A stretch of 64,000 nt of DNA from Bacteroidota bacterium (GTDB lineage Bacteria > Bacteroidota > Bacteroidia > B-17B0 > Aurantibacillaceae), in contig JAAFIQ010000014.1 of NCBI GenBank assembly GCA_013298715.1, positions 1 through 64,000 of the forward strand. Reading direction: 5' to 3'. The position numbers and the translations under genes are program-made. Of the stretch, positions 8,351 to 17,398 are shown piece after piece. Every line of letters starts with the position of its first letter. Within the stretch, counting starts at the first letter, position 1. The notes beneath the pieces are model-generated. The model saw nothing but the letters and a program-made list of their open reading frames with translations, was not told the origin of the DNA and searched no databases.

Positions 8351-8695
8351 TCAATGGCTACATAATTTTTTATTCTCAAAGTTATTATTAGTGTCGCAAA
8401 TGCTAACTTTATTGGCTCTGCTTTTGAGCGAATACCTAAATAATAGTATTCCTAAAAAAACAAACAGAGCAGTAGATGCTATTGAACCAGATGCATAACC
8501 TAATTGGTATGCGTCTGCTTCAATTTGTCCAAAAATTGCCATGAATAGGAAAGAAATACTTTTTACAGTTGAACCTAAATTAAATAGAGCGCTTAAAGAA
8601 AGCAATAGGGCGAGGATAAAACTTAGTATTCGTAAAACAGTATTGCCTAAAGAAGGCTTTTTATTACAAGGTTTTTCATGGAAATTGCCAGTCAT
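8351..8695 (-). CDS. Small two-TM membrane protein
   Basis: The 114-aa protein is not recognised. It has two long hydrophobic helices (around residues 20-50 and 68-90) flanked by a polar N-terminus with two Cys and a polar C-terminal tail ending in KLCSH. It lies just upstream of the DUF6624-like gene on the same strand with a 20-bp gap, suggesting one transcript. Confidence 0.6.
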   Translation of the reverse strand: MTGNFHEKPCNKKPSLGNTVLRILSFILALLLSLSALFNLGSTVKSISFLFMAIFGQIEADAYQLGYASGSIASTALFVFLGILLFRYSLKSRANKVSICDTNNNFENKKLCSH

Positions 8696-8782
8696 AATTT
8701 TATTTACATGAGTTTATTTAAGTATTTGGTAATTATCACCAAGTAATTCATTAAGAGAATAAAATTAACTTTCTGCTAAAAC

Positions 8783-10048
8783 TTAAGTCTTCTGCTTCTT
8801 CTTTTTAGCTGCCGGAAATAAAATATTATTTAAAATTAATCTATAACCAGGTGAGTTTGGGTGTAGCGATAAATCAGTTGGCGGCTCCTCAACCCTATGT
8901 TGATAATCTTCTGGATCGTGCCCGCCATAAAATGTCCAAGTGCCTTTGCCATAATCACCATGTATGTAGCGTGCTTCGCCGTATGCTTTTGATTCGCCCA
9001 TAACCAACACATTTTTTTTAACGTATTGTTTATTAAATGCCACTGTTTGTCCCCAAAAACCTTTTACAGTATTGGTATGGTTTTGGCAAAGCATAGTTGG
9101 CACAGGATCCCATTTGGCGCTGAATTCAAACAAAGTAAAAACATCGGTTGCTTCCGTCATTCCATATTGGCTCCGGGTTTGGTAAGTATCAATGGTTGAG
9201 TATTCATACTCAAACGGATTCATGCTAAGTTTATAATTTTCAAAAGCAAATCCTTTAGTAAAATCAATTTTACTATTAGCGTTTTTATCCATAGGGTCAT
9301 GGTCAAAAACACTTTCGCAAATATCAACTCCCTCACTGGCAAGCGCAATATCATAGCTATCGGTAGCACTGCACATGGCAAACAGAAAGCCACCCCCAAA
9401 AACAAATTCTTTAATTTTTTTTGCCGTATGCAATTTCATTTCAGATGTTTTTTTAAAGCCTAATTTTTTTGCCATGGCTTCATTATCTTTTACTTCCTTT
9501 TGGTACCAAGCGGCATATTGAAATTGACTATGAAATTTCCCATACTGGCCAGTAAAATCTTCGTGATGTAAGTGTAACCAATCATAGTCTTTCAATTTAT
9601 CTAAAAATACTTCTTCGTCATAAATTTCATCGTAAGGAATTTCTGCAAATTTTAAAACCAGGGTTACTGCATCATCCCAAGGTTGTTTGCCTTTTGGCGT
9701 GTAAACCGCTATTTTAGGGGCTTTTTCTAATTTAACAGCATCTTGGTTTTGTTCAGGATTTGCAATATCGGCCAAAATAGAATTGCTTTGCGCATCGCTA
9801 ATAACCTCATAACTAACGCCACGCACAGTACATTCGTTACTCACCGTTTTTGAATTCGGAACCATAAAACTGCCACTGCGGTAATTAAGCAACCAATAAA
9901 TTTCTAACTCACCTTTAAGCGCCCAATAAGCAATGCCATAGGCCTTTAAATGATTTTTTTGCGAATCATCCATAGGGATAAGTATATACGAAGCTTTACT
10001 AGAAATTGTTCCTAACAGAATAAAAAATAAAAAAACTATCTTTTTCAT
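8783..10048 (-). CDS. Conserved secreted Bacteroidota protein (database name 'asparagine synthetase B' is unsupported)
   Basis: The signal peptide ends near SSKAS and is followed by the conserved start YILIPMDDSQKNHLKAYGIAYW. The middle has a Rossmann-like, glutamine-amidotransferase-like feel (KIAVYTPKGKQPWDDAV, then YDWLHLHHEDF, then GGGFLFAMCSATDSYD with a possible nucleophilic Cys). The C-terminus has GHDPEDYQH. To my knowledge homologues are widely labelled asparagine synthetase B. I see neither an N-terminal Cys glutaminase nor a PP-loop motif, and the protein is exported, so that name looks wrong. A class I amidotransferase-like fold is my inference. Confidence 0.7.
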   Translation of the reverse strand: MKKIVFLFFILLGTISSKASYILIPMDDSQKNHLKAYGIAYWALKGELEIYWLLNYRSGSFMVPNSKTVSNECTVRGVSYEVISDAQSNSILADIANPEQNQDAVKLEKAPKIAVYTPKGKQPWDDAVTLVLKFAEIPYDEIYDEEVFLDKLKDYDWLHLHHEDFTGQYGKFHSQFQYAAWYQKEVKDNEAMAKKLGFKKTSEMKLHTAKKIKEFVFGGGFLFAMCSATDSYDIALASEGVDICESVFDHDPMDKNANSKIDFTKGFAFENYKLSMNPFEYEYSTIDTYQTRSQYGMTEATDVFTLFEFSAKWDPVPTMLCQNHTNTVKGFWGQTVAFNKQYVKKNVLVMGESKAYGEARYIHGDYGKGTWTFYGGHDPEDYQHRVEEPPTDLSLHPNSPGYRLILNNILFPAAKKKKQKT

Positions 10049-10135
10049 TAAAGTAAAGGTAATGATAGAAAAAGTTTTATTTAAGAATTAGTGAAAATTT
10101 AACAACTTGTAAAGATTTAAATTAAAGCAGAAAAC

Positions 10136-10723
10136 TTATGATTTTAAAAATTCCACTAGTCCTCTTAATGCCATCACTCTGTGGCTAATTTCATTTTTTA
10201 CTTCTTGCCCCAATTCTGCAAAGGTGCTTCTGTACCCTTGCGGAATAAATAGCGGGTCGTAACCAAAACCTGCTGTACCCTTCGCTTCAAAAGCAATGGT
10301 CCCTTTTATTTCTCCTTCAAAATAATGTGTTTGATTATTAATTAAAAGGGTAATAACAGTAACAAAACGCGCTTGTCGTTTGGTTTCGTTTTTTAAATCA
10401 CCTAGCAGCTTTAAATTATTTTTTTCATCATTTTTTGGCAAACCTGCATAGTAAGCGCTATGAACGCCTGGCGCATTTTTTAAACTAAATACTTCTAAGC
10501 CACTATCATCGGCAAATACGGGATAGTTTAGATTATTGGTTGCTAAATAATCTTTTACGTATATGGCTTTTAGATAAGAATTTTCTTTTATAGTTAATCC
10601 TGGCTCAGGAATTTCGTGAGTAAGTCCAATATCTTTCAAGCCAATTAGTTCAATTGTTGGAGGGATTAAAGCACTAATTTCTTTTATTTTATTTGGATTG
10701 GCAGATGCAAAAAGAAGTTTCAT
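10136..10723 (-). CDS. rdgB: RdgB/HAM1 family non-canonical purine NTP pyrophosphatase
   Basis: This house-cleaning enzyme hydrolyses dITP, dXTP and ITP to monophosphates, keeping deaminated purines out of DNA. It has the family motifs FASANPNKIKEI at the N-terminus, FADDSGLEV with the acidic metal ligands, and GFGYDPLF near residue 155. It ends in SHRVMALRGL. The length of 195 aa is typical. It is transcribed divergently from mqnC with about 145 bp between them. Confidence 0.95.
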   Translation of the reverse strand: MKLLFASANPNKIKEISALIPPTIELIGLKDIGLTHEIPEPGLTIKENSYLKAIYVKDYLATNNLNYPVFADDSGLEVFSLKNAPGVHSAYYAGLPKNDEKNNLKLLGDLKNETKRQARFVTVITLLINNQTHYFEGEIKGTIAFEAKGTAGFGYDPLFIPQGYRSTFAELGQEVKNEISHRVMALRGLVEFLKS

Positions 10724-10848
10724 AAATTTTGAAACAAAAATACAATTTAAACGTTAGTGAATCGAAGAGTTATTAGAAGCATATTAAACTTCATGTAATC
10801 TTTTTTCAATGTTATAAAACAACTCTTCTAATAGGAAATAATATTCCG

Positions 10849-10856
10849 TAATTTTG
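10849..10856 (+). promoter_or_regulatory. Candidate -7 box (TAATTTTG) of mqnC
   Basis: TAATTTTG fits TAnnTTTG and lies 11 bp before the mqnC ATG, implying a very short leader. In the same gap GAAGAGTT (about 10756) and AACTCTTC (about 10821) form an 8-bp inverted repeat about 60 bp apart. Confidence 0.4.
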
Positions 10857-10867
10857 AATACTAAATT

Positions 10868-11995
10868 ATGAATGTAAACCAACTCTTAAAGCGCGCAATT
10901 AATTTCGAATTTCTTTCTATTGAAGAAGGTATTTTTTTATTTGAAAATGCTAACACATCTGAACTCATGTTTGTTGCAAACGAACTACGTAAAATTCAAA
11001 AAAATAATTCAAACAAAGTTACTTGGCAAATAGATAGAAACTTGAATACAACAAATGTATGCATTGCCAACTGTAAATTCTGTAATTTTTACCGCATACC
11101 TGGCCACGCAGAGGCTTATATCACTGACATGCCAACCTACATCAAAAAAATTGAAGAAACAATAAAATATGGTGGCGACCAATTATTGCTGCAAGGTGGG
11201 CATCACCCAGATTTAGGTTTATCATTTTACGTCAACCTATTTAAAGAAATTAAAAAACACTTTCCTCAAATAAAATTACACTCTTTAGGACCGCCAGAAA
11301 TTGCACACATAACTAAATTAGAAAAAAGCACACACACTGAAGTTTTAAAAGCCCTTTTAGATGCAGGATTAGATAGCTTACCAGGAGCAGGTGCCGAAAT
11401 TTTAAACGACAGAGTACGTCGACTAATTAGTAAAGGAAAATGTACTGGACGCGAGTGGTTAGAGGTTATGAAAGCTGCGCACCAACTTAATATAACTACC
11501 AGCGCTACAATGATGTTTGGACATGTAGAAACCATTTACGAACGATTTGAACACTTAGTGTGGCTTAGAGAAGTGCAAGCACAAAAACCACAATATGCAA
11601 AAGGTTTCTTAGCTTTCATTCCTTGGCCTTTTCAAGATGATGGTACACTTCTTAATCGTGTAAAAGGTGTAAAAAACAATGTAAGTTCTGATGAATACAT
11701 AAGAATGTTAGCACTTAGCAGAATTATGCTACCGAACGTAATTAACATTCAAGCAAGTTGGCTTACAGTTGGGAAGGCAACAGCTCAAATATGTTTGCAT
11801 GGTGGCGCTAATGATTTTGGAAGTATAATGATTGAAGAAAATGTGGTAAGTGCCGCAGGTGCCCCACATCGCTTTACTTACAAAACTATTCAAGATGCTA
11901 TTCGCGAAGTTGGCTTCGAACCTCAATTGCGCAACCAGCAATACGAAAAACGCATATTGCCAGAAAATATTGTAGAGCAGGTTGTAGAGTACTAG
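10868..11995 (+). CDS. mqnC: Cyclic dehypoxanthinyl futalosine synthase (MqnC), radical SAM
   Basis: The enzyme cyclises dehypoxanthinyl futalosine in the futalosine route to menaquinone. Its radical SAM cluster motif is CIANCKFC (CxxxCxxC) near residue 65. GGDQLLLQGGHHPDLGL follows and then the family-typical C-terminal GGANDFGSIMIEENVVSAAG, which distinguishes MqnC/MqnE/CofH from other radical SAM proteins. The best overall match is MqnC, with a length of 375 aa. CofH is a less likely alternative because no F420 genes are nearby. No other mqn genes lie in the window. Confidence 0.92.
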   Translation: MNVNQLLKRAINFEFLSIEEGIFLFENANTSELMFVANELRKIQKNNSNKVTWQIDRNLNTTNVCIANCKFCNFYRIPGHAEAYITDMPTYIKKIEETIKYGGDQLLLQGGHHPDLGLSFYVNLFKEIKKHFPQIKLHSLGPPEIAHITKLEKSTHTEVLKALLDAGLDSLPGAGAEILNDRVRRLISKGKCTGREWLEVMKAAHQLNITTSATMMFGHVETIYERFEHLVWLREVQAQKPQYAKGFLAFIPWPFQDDGTLLNRVKGVKNNVSSDEYIRMLALSRIMLPNVINIQASWLTVGKATAQICLHGGANDFGSIMIEENVVSAAGAPHRFTYKTIQDAIREVGFEPQLRNQQYEKRILPENIVEQVVEY

Positions 11996-12052
11996 AGTCT
12001 TTTTTTACAATCAAATCTCATTTGAAACACATTTGGGATTAACCATCGTTAT

Positions 12053-12083
12053 TTTGAAACCACTATAATATTTAGTATATTTG
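12053..12083 (+). promoter_or_regulatory. Full Bacteroidota promoter: TTTG-N19-TATATTTG
   Basis: A -33 element TTTG (12053-12056) and a -7 element TATATTTG (12076-12083) are separated by exactly 19 bp. This is the textbook arrangement for the primary sigma factor of Bacteroidota. Transcription would start near 12089, about 18 nt before the ATG of the T9SS Omp28-like gene. Confidence 0.75.
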
Positions 12084-12106
12084 ATTACACCTTATTCTAT
12101 AATTAA

Positions 12107-14053
12107 ATGAAAAACAATTACTTTAAACTTATTGCAATGGCTACTCTTTTTTCAAACGCAATAAATTCACAAACACCTCGTAAAGTTTTATACGAAGAAT
12201 TTACTGGCGAGAATTGCCCACCATGTGCCTCTACCAACCCTGGTTTAGACGCCTTATTAAAGTCTGGAAATAATCCAACAAAAATAATTCCTATAAAATG
12301 GCAAGTGCCCATTCCTAGTGCACCAAGTGCCACATGGTCGCTTTACCAAACTAATAAATCTGATATTAACTGGCGTTATCAAACAATAGGATATGGTTAT
12401 GGCATTAACTCTGCGCCTAGTAGTAAAATAGATGGACAAAATGCAACAGTGTTTGGTGCTTCATCAAATCACCCAGCTAATTTGAATAACAATGTAATTA
12501 ATAACGCTGCAGCGGCAACTTCTCCTTTTTCTATAATAATTTCTCCAATTTGGGATGCAGGGTATAACTCAGCCACTGTATCTGTAACCCTTGCAACCAC
12601 TGCAAATTTTGCGCCTGTTGGCACCGCTAGATTTAGGTTAGTTCTTATTGAGAGAGAAATCATCTTCCCAACTTCACCAGGCACAAATGGTGAAAAAGAA
12701 TTTAATTGGGTGGTTCGTAGCGCTTATCCTACCATCCAATTTGGCACCGCGCTAACCGCAGGTAACTGGACAAATGGTCAAACACAAACGTTTACGGTTG
12801 CTTGCCCAGTGCCTTCTTATATCAATGATAAAGGTCAAATTTCATTTGTTGGTTTTATTCAAGATGACGGCGATAAAAAAGTATGGCAAACTGAAAAAGC
12901 AGATTTAGTGGGTTTAGCAAACGATGCCAAGGCATTAGGAATTATAAATATACAAAATCATAATTGCTCGGCAAGTGTTACACCAAACGCTATTGTTTAC
13001 AACAACGGTGTAAACGCAATTACCGCTTTAACGCTAACCCCACGCATCAACCTTACTAATCTTACCCCAGTTACCTGGAGTGGTAATCTTGCACCAGCTC
13101 AAACAGCCACAATTACATTAAACACATCTACACTAACAAATACCTCATACACCTATTCTTACAACATTACTGGCGTAAGTGGTGGTGATATGAGTAACTA
13201 CAACAACAAAGCAGTTTCATCCTTTGTAAATACTTCCAATTATAACTCAACTTCTGTTAATGAAGGTTTTGTATTAGGTGCATTTCCACCTGTAAATTGG
13301 TCGCGATTAAATAGTGACTTAGGAGTGAACACTTGGGTACGCTCTTCTTCTTGCGGCGCTTATGATTTAGATTCTGATTGTGCTAAATACGATTTTTACA
13401 ACAATGCAGTTGTAGGCGACGTGGATGAATTATATCTACCACCAATGGATTTAAGTTCAACGCCAAGTCCATCATTAACTTTTGATTATGCACATGCACA
13501 ATACTCCGCAAACTATTTCGACAGTTTAGAAGTTTATACATCTACCAACTGTGGCGCTAATTGGACAAAAATTTTCAGTAAAGGTGGCGCTTCTTTGGCT
13601 ACTGCTCCAACTACAACTGCAAATTATGTTGCAGCAGCCGCGCACTGGAGCACCGTTACAATTCCATTAACAGGCTTAACTAACCCTGCTACAACACTTG
13701 TTAAGTTTGTTGCATTAAACGATAATGGAAACAATGTGTACGTTGATAATATCAATGTTCAAGGGGCTGGCGTTGGTATAAAATCAAACCTGCCATTTGC
13801 TAACGAACTTAACTTATTTCCAAATCCTACAAATGCTGTTAGTTTTATATCCCTAAGTGCAAATTACTCAACTAATGCCAACATAAATATTTACAACACC
13901 TTGGGTCAGATTATTTACAAAAAAAGTGTAGATGTTACCTATGGTATAAACACAATTACTTTACCTACAGAAAACTTTGGAACTGGTGTTTACAATGTAA
14001 TTATTGAAAGCAAAGAGGGTAAAATCACAAAAAAACTTAATGTGATTAAATAA
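12107..14053 (+). CDS. T9SS-exported Omp28-like thioredoxin-fold protein
   Basis: The signal peptide ends near INSQ. The next ~100 residues form an Omp28-related thioredoxin-like domain with a CPPC redox-type motif (FTGENCPPC) and the conserved NSAPSSKIDG. A CARDB/Ig-like stretch and a MAM/jelly-roll-like domain (VNEGFVLGAFPPVNWSRL, then SLEVYTSTNCGANWTKIF) follow. The final ~80 residues are a type A T9SS sorting domain (LNLFPNPTNA, then GTGVYNVII, then KKLNVIK). It is likely placed on the cell surface or released. It is monocistronic, with its own promoter and terminator. Whether the CPPC is active outside the cell is unknown. Confidence 0.88.
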   Translation: MKNNYFKLIAMATLFSNAINSQTPRKVLYEEFTGENCPPCASTNPGLDALLKSGNNPTKIIPIKWQVPIPSAPSATWSLYQTNKSDINWRYQTIGYGYGINSAPSSKIDGQNATVFGASSNHPANLNNNVINNAAAATSPFSIIISPIWDAGYNSATVSVTLATTANFAPVGTARFRLVLIEREIIFPTSPGTNGEKEFNWVVRSAYPTIQFGTALTAGNWTNGQTQTFTVACPVPSYINDKGQISFVGFIQDDGDKKVWQTEKADLVGLANDAKALGIINIQNHNCSASVTPNAIVYNNGVNAITALTLTPRINLTNLTPVTWSGNLAPAQTATITLNTSTLTNTSYTYSYNITGVSGGDMSNYNNKAVSSFVNTSNYNSTSVNEGFVLGAFPPVNWSRLNSDLGVNTWVRSSSCGAYDLDSDCAKYDFYNNAVVGDVDELYLPPMDLSSTPSPSLTFDYAHAQYSANYFDSLEVYTSTNCGANWTKIFSKGGASLATAPTTTANYVAAAAHWSTVTIPLTGLTNPATTLVKFVALNDNGNNVYVDNINVQGAGVGIKSNLPFANELNLFPNPTNAVSFISLSANYSTNANINIYNTLGQIIYKKSVDVTYGINTITLPTENFGTGVYNVIIESKEGKITKKLNVIK

Positions 14054-14076
14054 TAGTTATTGGAAATAATACGGAT

Positions 14077-14110
14077 AAAAAATCCTAGCTAACTTAGTTA
14101 GGATTTTTTT
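14077..14110 (+). terminator. Rho-independent terminator
   Basis: An 11-bp stem AAAAAATCCTA / TAGGATTTTTT with an 11-nt loop ends in a run of Ts. It lies 24 bp after the stop of the T9SS Omp28-like gene and 14 bp before the ABC ATPase gene. Confidence 0.8.
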
Positions 14111-14123
14111 TAATCATTTAATA

Positions 14124-15308
14124 ATGAAATTTTCAGAATATAAACAACAACTTCAAACAGCTTTACAAAATTCAGATTATAGTTTGTTCACCAGAAGAAG
14201 TTTGGATGCATGTAGAGATTACAATCTTTCTAAATCATTAGAAGAAGAAGTTTTTGAATTAAGAAAAAATTACCTTTACTTATCTATTGCTGAAACACCT
14301 GATTTTACTGACTTTAATGCAAAGTGCGTAGAACTAGTTGGTAAGTTTAATGAACAAAACGATTTTCCTGAAAAAGATTTCGAAAATAAATTAGTTGTTA
14401 AAGCACAAGATATTAGCAAACAATTTTATAAAGGCAAATCACCATTTAAATTGCACACTGTTTCGTTTGAATTATACACTGGCCAAATTACTGGCGTAGT
14501 TGGTGAAAATGGAAATGGTAAAACCACATTATTAAGAATTGTTGCAGGGCAGTTGAGTACAGACACGGGAAGTATTACTTACCCTTATTTAAGTTCAAAA
14601 AATAGTTTTTACGATTCAAAAAATCAATTTGCATTTATACCACAGCGCATTGCAAAATGGCACGGCACCTTAATGGAGAATTTGCAGTTTTTTGCAAGTA
14701 TTCATAACATAGTAGGTAGCGAAAATTACAGGCAGATTGATTTTATTTTATACCGCCTCGGTTTAGATAGATTTAGAGATTTAACCTGGAACGAGATTAG
14801 TAGCGGTTACCGCATGCGTTTTGAACTAGCAAAAATGTTGCTGTGGCGACCAAAGCTATTAATACTTGATGAGCCCCTGGCTAATCTGGATATCAACGCC
14901 CAACAATTATTACTTCAAGACTTAAAATTTTTTACGCAATCAAGTACAAATCCAATAAGTATTATTTTAAGTTCGCAGCAACTGCACGAAATTGAACGTG
15001 TGGCAGATAATATTATTTTTATTCGTCAAGGAAAAACAATTTATAATGGTAAACAACAAAACTTTGGTCAAGATAGAGTATTGAACAGTTTTGAGTTGGC
15101 TGGTAATTTTAATTTAGCGCAATTACAAGCGGTTGTTAAAAATTTAGGTATAAAAGTTGAAGATGCCGGAACCTCATTTATTATTGAGTCCAGTAAGGAT
15201 ACAAACTGGTTTTCAATTTTAGAAGTTTTAAATCAAAATAATTTTGAGGTAAATTATTTTAGAAACATTAGTCAAAGCACACGTCAATTATTTCATAAAG
15301 ATATTTAA
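14124..15308 (+). CDS. ABC transporter ATP-binding protein with helical N-terminal extension
   Basis: This is a single nucleotide-binding domain preceded by about 90 mostly helical residues not found in ordinary ABC ATPases. Motifs are Walker A GENGNGKTT, Q-loop FIPQ, a degenerate signature EISSGYRMR in place of LSGGQ, and Walker B LLILDEP with D-loop LANLD. The switch histidine position reads ILSSQQLHE, so the canonical His is Gln. A C-terminal ~80-residue domain follows. It is separated by only 1 bp from a polytopic membrane protein, which is the obvious transmembrane partner. The substrate is unknown. Confidence 0.88.
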   Translation: MKFSEYKQQLQTALQNSDYSLFTRRSLDACRDYNLSKSLEEEVFELRKNYLYLSIAETPDFTDFNAKCVELVGKFNEQNDFPEKDFENKLVVKAQDISKQFYKGKSPFKLHTVSFELYTGQITGVVGENGNGKTTLLRIVAGQLSTDTGSITYPYLSSKNSFYDSKNQFAFIPQRIAKWHGTLMENLQFFASIHNIVGSENYRQIDFILYRLGLDRFRDLTWNEISSGYRMRFELAKMLLWRPKLLILDEPLANLDINAQQLLLQDLKFFTQSSTNPISIILSSQQLHEIERVADNIIFIRQGKTIYNGKQQNFGQDRVLNSFELAGNFNLAQLQAVVKNLGIKVEDAGTSFIIESSKDTNWFSILEVLNQNNFEVNYFRNISQSTRQLFHKDI

Positions 15309-15309
15309 A

Positions 15310-16797
15310 ATGTTTAAAAAATTAGTACCAAAATTTTTAATAAGATTAGATGACTATTTAGTAGTTAACTCCCCAACAATTTGGATTAGTAAAATCCATT
15401 ATGTGCTTTGGTGGGGCTTATTTTTACATGCGTTCTCTGCCTTATTAGGTTTTTTAATGCCGCTAAACCTCACCCGTTCGGGCGATGATGGGTTGTGGTT
15501 TGCCTTAATTAGTATCGTGAGTTTTATCTTATCATGGTTTTGGGGCTATAGGTACATTGTATTTAATACACATAAAAATTTTGGAATAAAAAAAGTAAAA
15601 GATGCATATCTCAACTTTATACTTTGTTTTTTTTGTATTGCTCTATTTAGCACCGCTGGGTATTTATACGTGCTAGTGAAACAAAAACGCACTGCTAATT
15701 ATGTAAGCACAAATGTATTGTTACAAGATATTTATAAATTAAATGCTTTAGAACCATATGTACCAACTAATTATTACGACTACCAAAACCAGTACGATAC
15801 ACTGCATAAGGAAACAATTTTTAATTTATTGTTGCCAGCGCAAGATGAGGTTTATTCGCCTTATTCATTAACAAATTACTACAGAAATTTGAAGTATTTG
15901 ATTGAAGGATCTCAAAAAGAGATTAAACCAAAAAAAATTAACCCTTGCAAAACACTTGAGGATGTAAAAAATAAAATTGGTGAGCATATTCAAATTTGTG
16001 AGAAGTACAATATTACCGCGTATTGGCTCGATGTAAACGCCACAGCAACTTTCTTTTTTAAATACCAAACACAAGGCTGGATTAGTTCGAGTCTTGAAAA
16101 TGGCTTTATTAATAACGGAAAGGGTTACTATAAAGAAGATGTAAAAACTGCTTTACGAATGATTTATGAAGCAAAAAATGAGTCTGCATTTGTATTTGAT
16201 AAAAATTTTTTATGGGCAGTTTTTTATGTGGTATTTTGTTTAACACTATTAGTTACTTTATTTAAATTAATTAATTGGCAACAGTATTTAATTACTGCTA
16301 TTGGAATGGCACTCTACCCTTTAATAGCCTTTATCATTAGTCAAATTTTTTTCAGGCATGAAAGTGATGATTGTTTCACTTGGTTAATATTTTTGTTGTT
16401 TGGCGCAAGTGCTTTGTCCTTATTTATTTCGGCTAGGCAAAATCAATTGTTTAAACCAATACCAAATATTCTTAATGCTGTGTTTTATTTGTTATTGGCT
16501 TTTATCCCCATGTTAGCCATAACCTATTTACGTTCAGAAACTAACCTATTTCATTCTAATGATTATGCCTACTATAACACCGATTATAAGGTAAATGAGG
16601 TGATAATAAATAATATTAAACATCAAATTTACGATTGGAAATATTATTACTCCGAAGGTTTAAGAACTTATTGGGAAAAAGAATTCGATAGGTGGTTTAC
16701 ATCTGTAAAATATTTTTCAATTCTACTTGTATTTTTACTTCAACCTTTCTTTACAAGTTTGTTTGCAAAACAATTAGCCTTGCCAAGAAAGACTTAG
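15310..16797 (+). CDS. Polytopic membrane protein, probable ABC permease partner
   Basis: The 495-aa protein has about eight hydrophobic helices: three in the first 130 residues, then a large extracytoplasmic region rich in Tyr/Asn (about residues 135-295), then four more helices and a last one near the C-terminus. I do not recognise a permease family. The 1-bp gap to the ABC ATPase gene argues that both make one complex. The big Tyr-rich loop between TM3 and TM4 could be a substrate or partner domain. The start codon follows directly after the ATPase stop. Confidence 0.7.
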   Translation: MFKKLVPKFLIRLDDYLVVNSPTIWISKIHYVLWWGLFLHAFSALLGFLMPLNLTRSGDDGLWFALISIVSFILSWFWGYRYIVFNTHKNFGIKKVKDAYLNFILCFFCIALFSTAGYLYVLVKQKRTANYVSTNVLLQDIYKLNALEPYVPTNYYDYQNQYDTLHKETIFNLLLPAQDEVYSPYSLTNYYRNLKYLIEGSQKEIKPKKINPCKTLEDVKNKIGEHIQICEKYNITAYWLDVNATATFFFKYQTQGWISSSLENGFINNGKGYYKEDVKTALRMIYEAKNESAFVFDKNFLWAVFYVVFCLTLLVTLFKLINWQQYLITAIGMALYPLIAFIISQIFFRHESDDCFTWLIFLLFGASALSLFISARQNQLFKPIPNILNAVFYLLLAFIPMLAITYLRSETNLFHSNDYAYYNTDYKVNEVIINNIKHQIYDWKYYYSEGLRTYWEKEFDRWFTSVKYFSILLVFLLQPFFTSLFAKQLALPRKT

Positions 16798-16904
16798 TAA
16801 TAAACACAAACAATTTAACTTTAAATTTACCTAATATCCTTAAATAACAATTTGGTAATATTGGCTTAATTGTAAGTTTAATCCTTACGCTTAGCTTTGC
16901 TTTT

Positions 16905-17231
16905 ATGAGAAACTTAGTTATCATATTAGTAACTTTAATTTTCCCTTTCAGTCTTTTTGCGCACAACAATAAAGATTCTGAAAAAGCAAAATCAAAAGTA
17001 GTTATCTTAACTGTTACTGATGAAGCCGGCGAATCTATTGCAGGTGCTAAAATAAAATTACAAGGTTTTGATAAAGATTTTTTTACCGATTTTGAAGGGA
17101 AAATACAACTTTCATTATCTACGGGTAACAATCCACAAATACACATTAATTCTGTAGGTTTTAAACCTCTGCAACTAAATGCTGCCTCACTTAGCACATT
17201 TTCTTCTGTAACTCTTAATAAGCTTAATTAA
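16905..17231 (+). CDS. Small secreted protein with carboxypeptidase-like regulatory (CarboxypepD_reg) domain
   Basis: A signal peptide (MRNLVIILVTLIFPFSLFAH) is followed by one Ig-like CarboxypepD_reg module (VTDEAGESIAGAKIKLQGF, then FTDFEGKIQLSL, then NSVGFKPLQL). This is the module normally found at the N-terminus of TonB receptors, here standing alone at 108 aa. It probably acts in the periplasm as a carbohydrate- or partner-binding domain. A TAGCTTTG -7-like box lies at 16892-16899, only 5 bp before the ATG. The minus-strand ORF over the same DNA is a shadow. Confidence 0.75.
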   Translation: MRNLVIILVTLIFPFSLFAHNNKDSEKAKSKVVILTVTDEAGESIAGAKIKLQGFDKDFFTDFEGKIQLSLSTGNNPQIHINSVGFKPLQLNAASLSTFSSVTLNKLN

Positions 17232-17349
17232 TTCTTAAAAAATGCCATTCAAGTCATTATCAGTAAGGCTTTAATATCATTTTTTGATATTTTAAGTAAA
17301 TTTAATGTTAAATATTTGTTTTCTTAACGTAACCAAATAGTTATTTTAA

Positions 17350-17357
17350 TAATTTTG
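17350..17357 (+). promoter_or_regulatory. Candidate -7 box (TAATTTTG) of MORN-repeat gene
   Basis: TAATTTTG fits TAnnTTTG and lies 41 bp before the start of the MORN-repeat gene. No ideal -33 partner is seen. Confidence 0.4.
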
Positions 17358-17398
17358 TAGTGAGAAATGTTCTCGTTTAACTTTTAAAATTACTTATT

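Noticed and set aside
16751-17197. 148-aa minus-strand ORF opposite the CarboxypepD_reg gene
   Set aside because: It overlaps the end of the membrane-protein gene and covers most of a signal-peptide-bearing plus-strand gene. It has no domain, and its composition is that of an antisense shadow.
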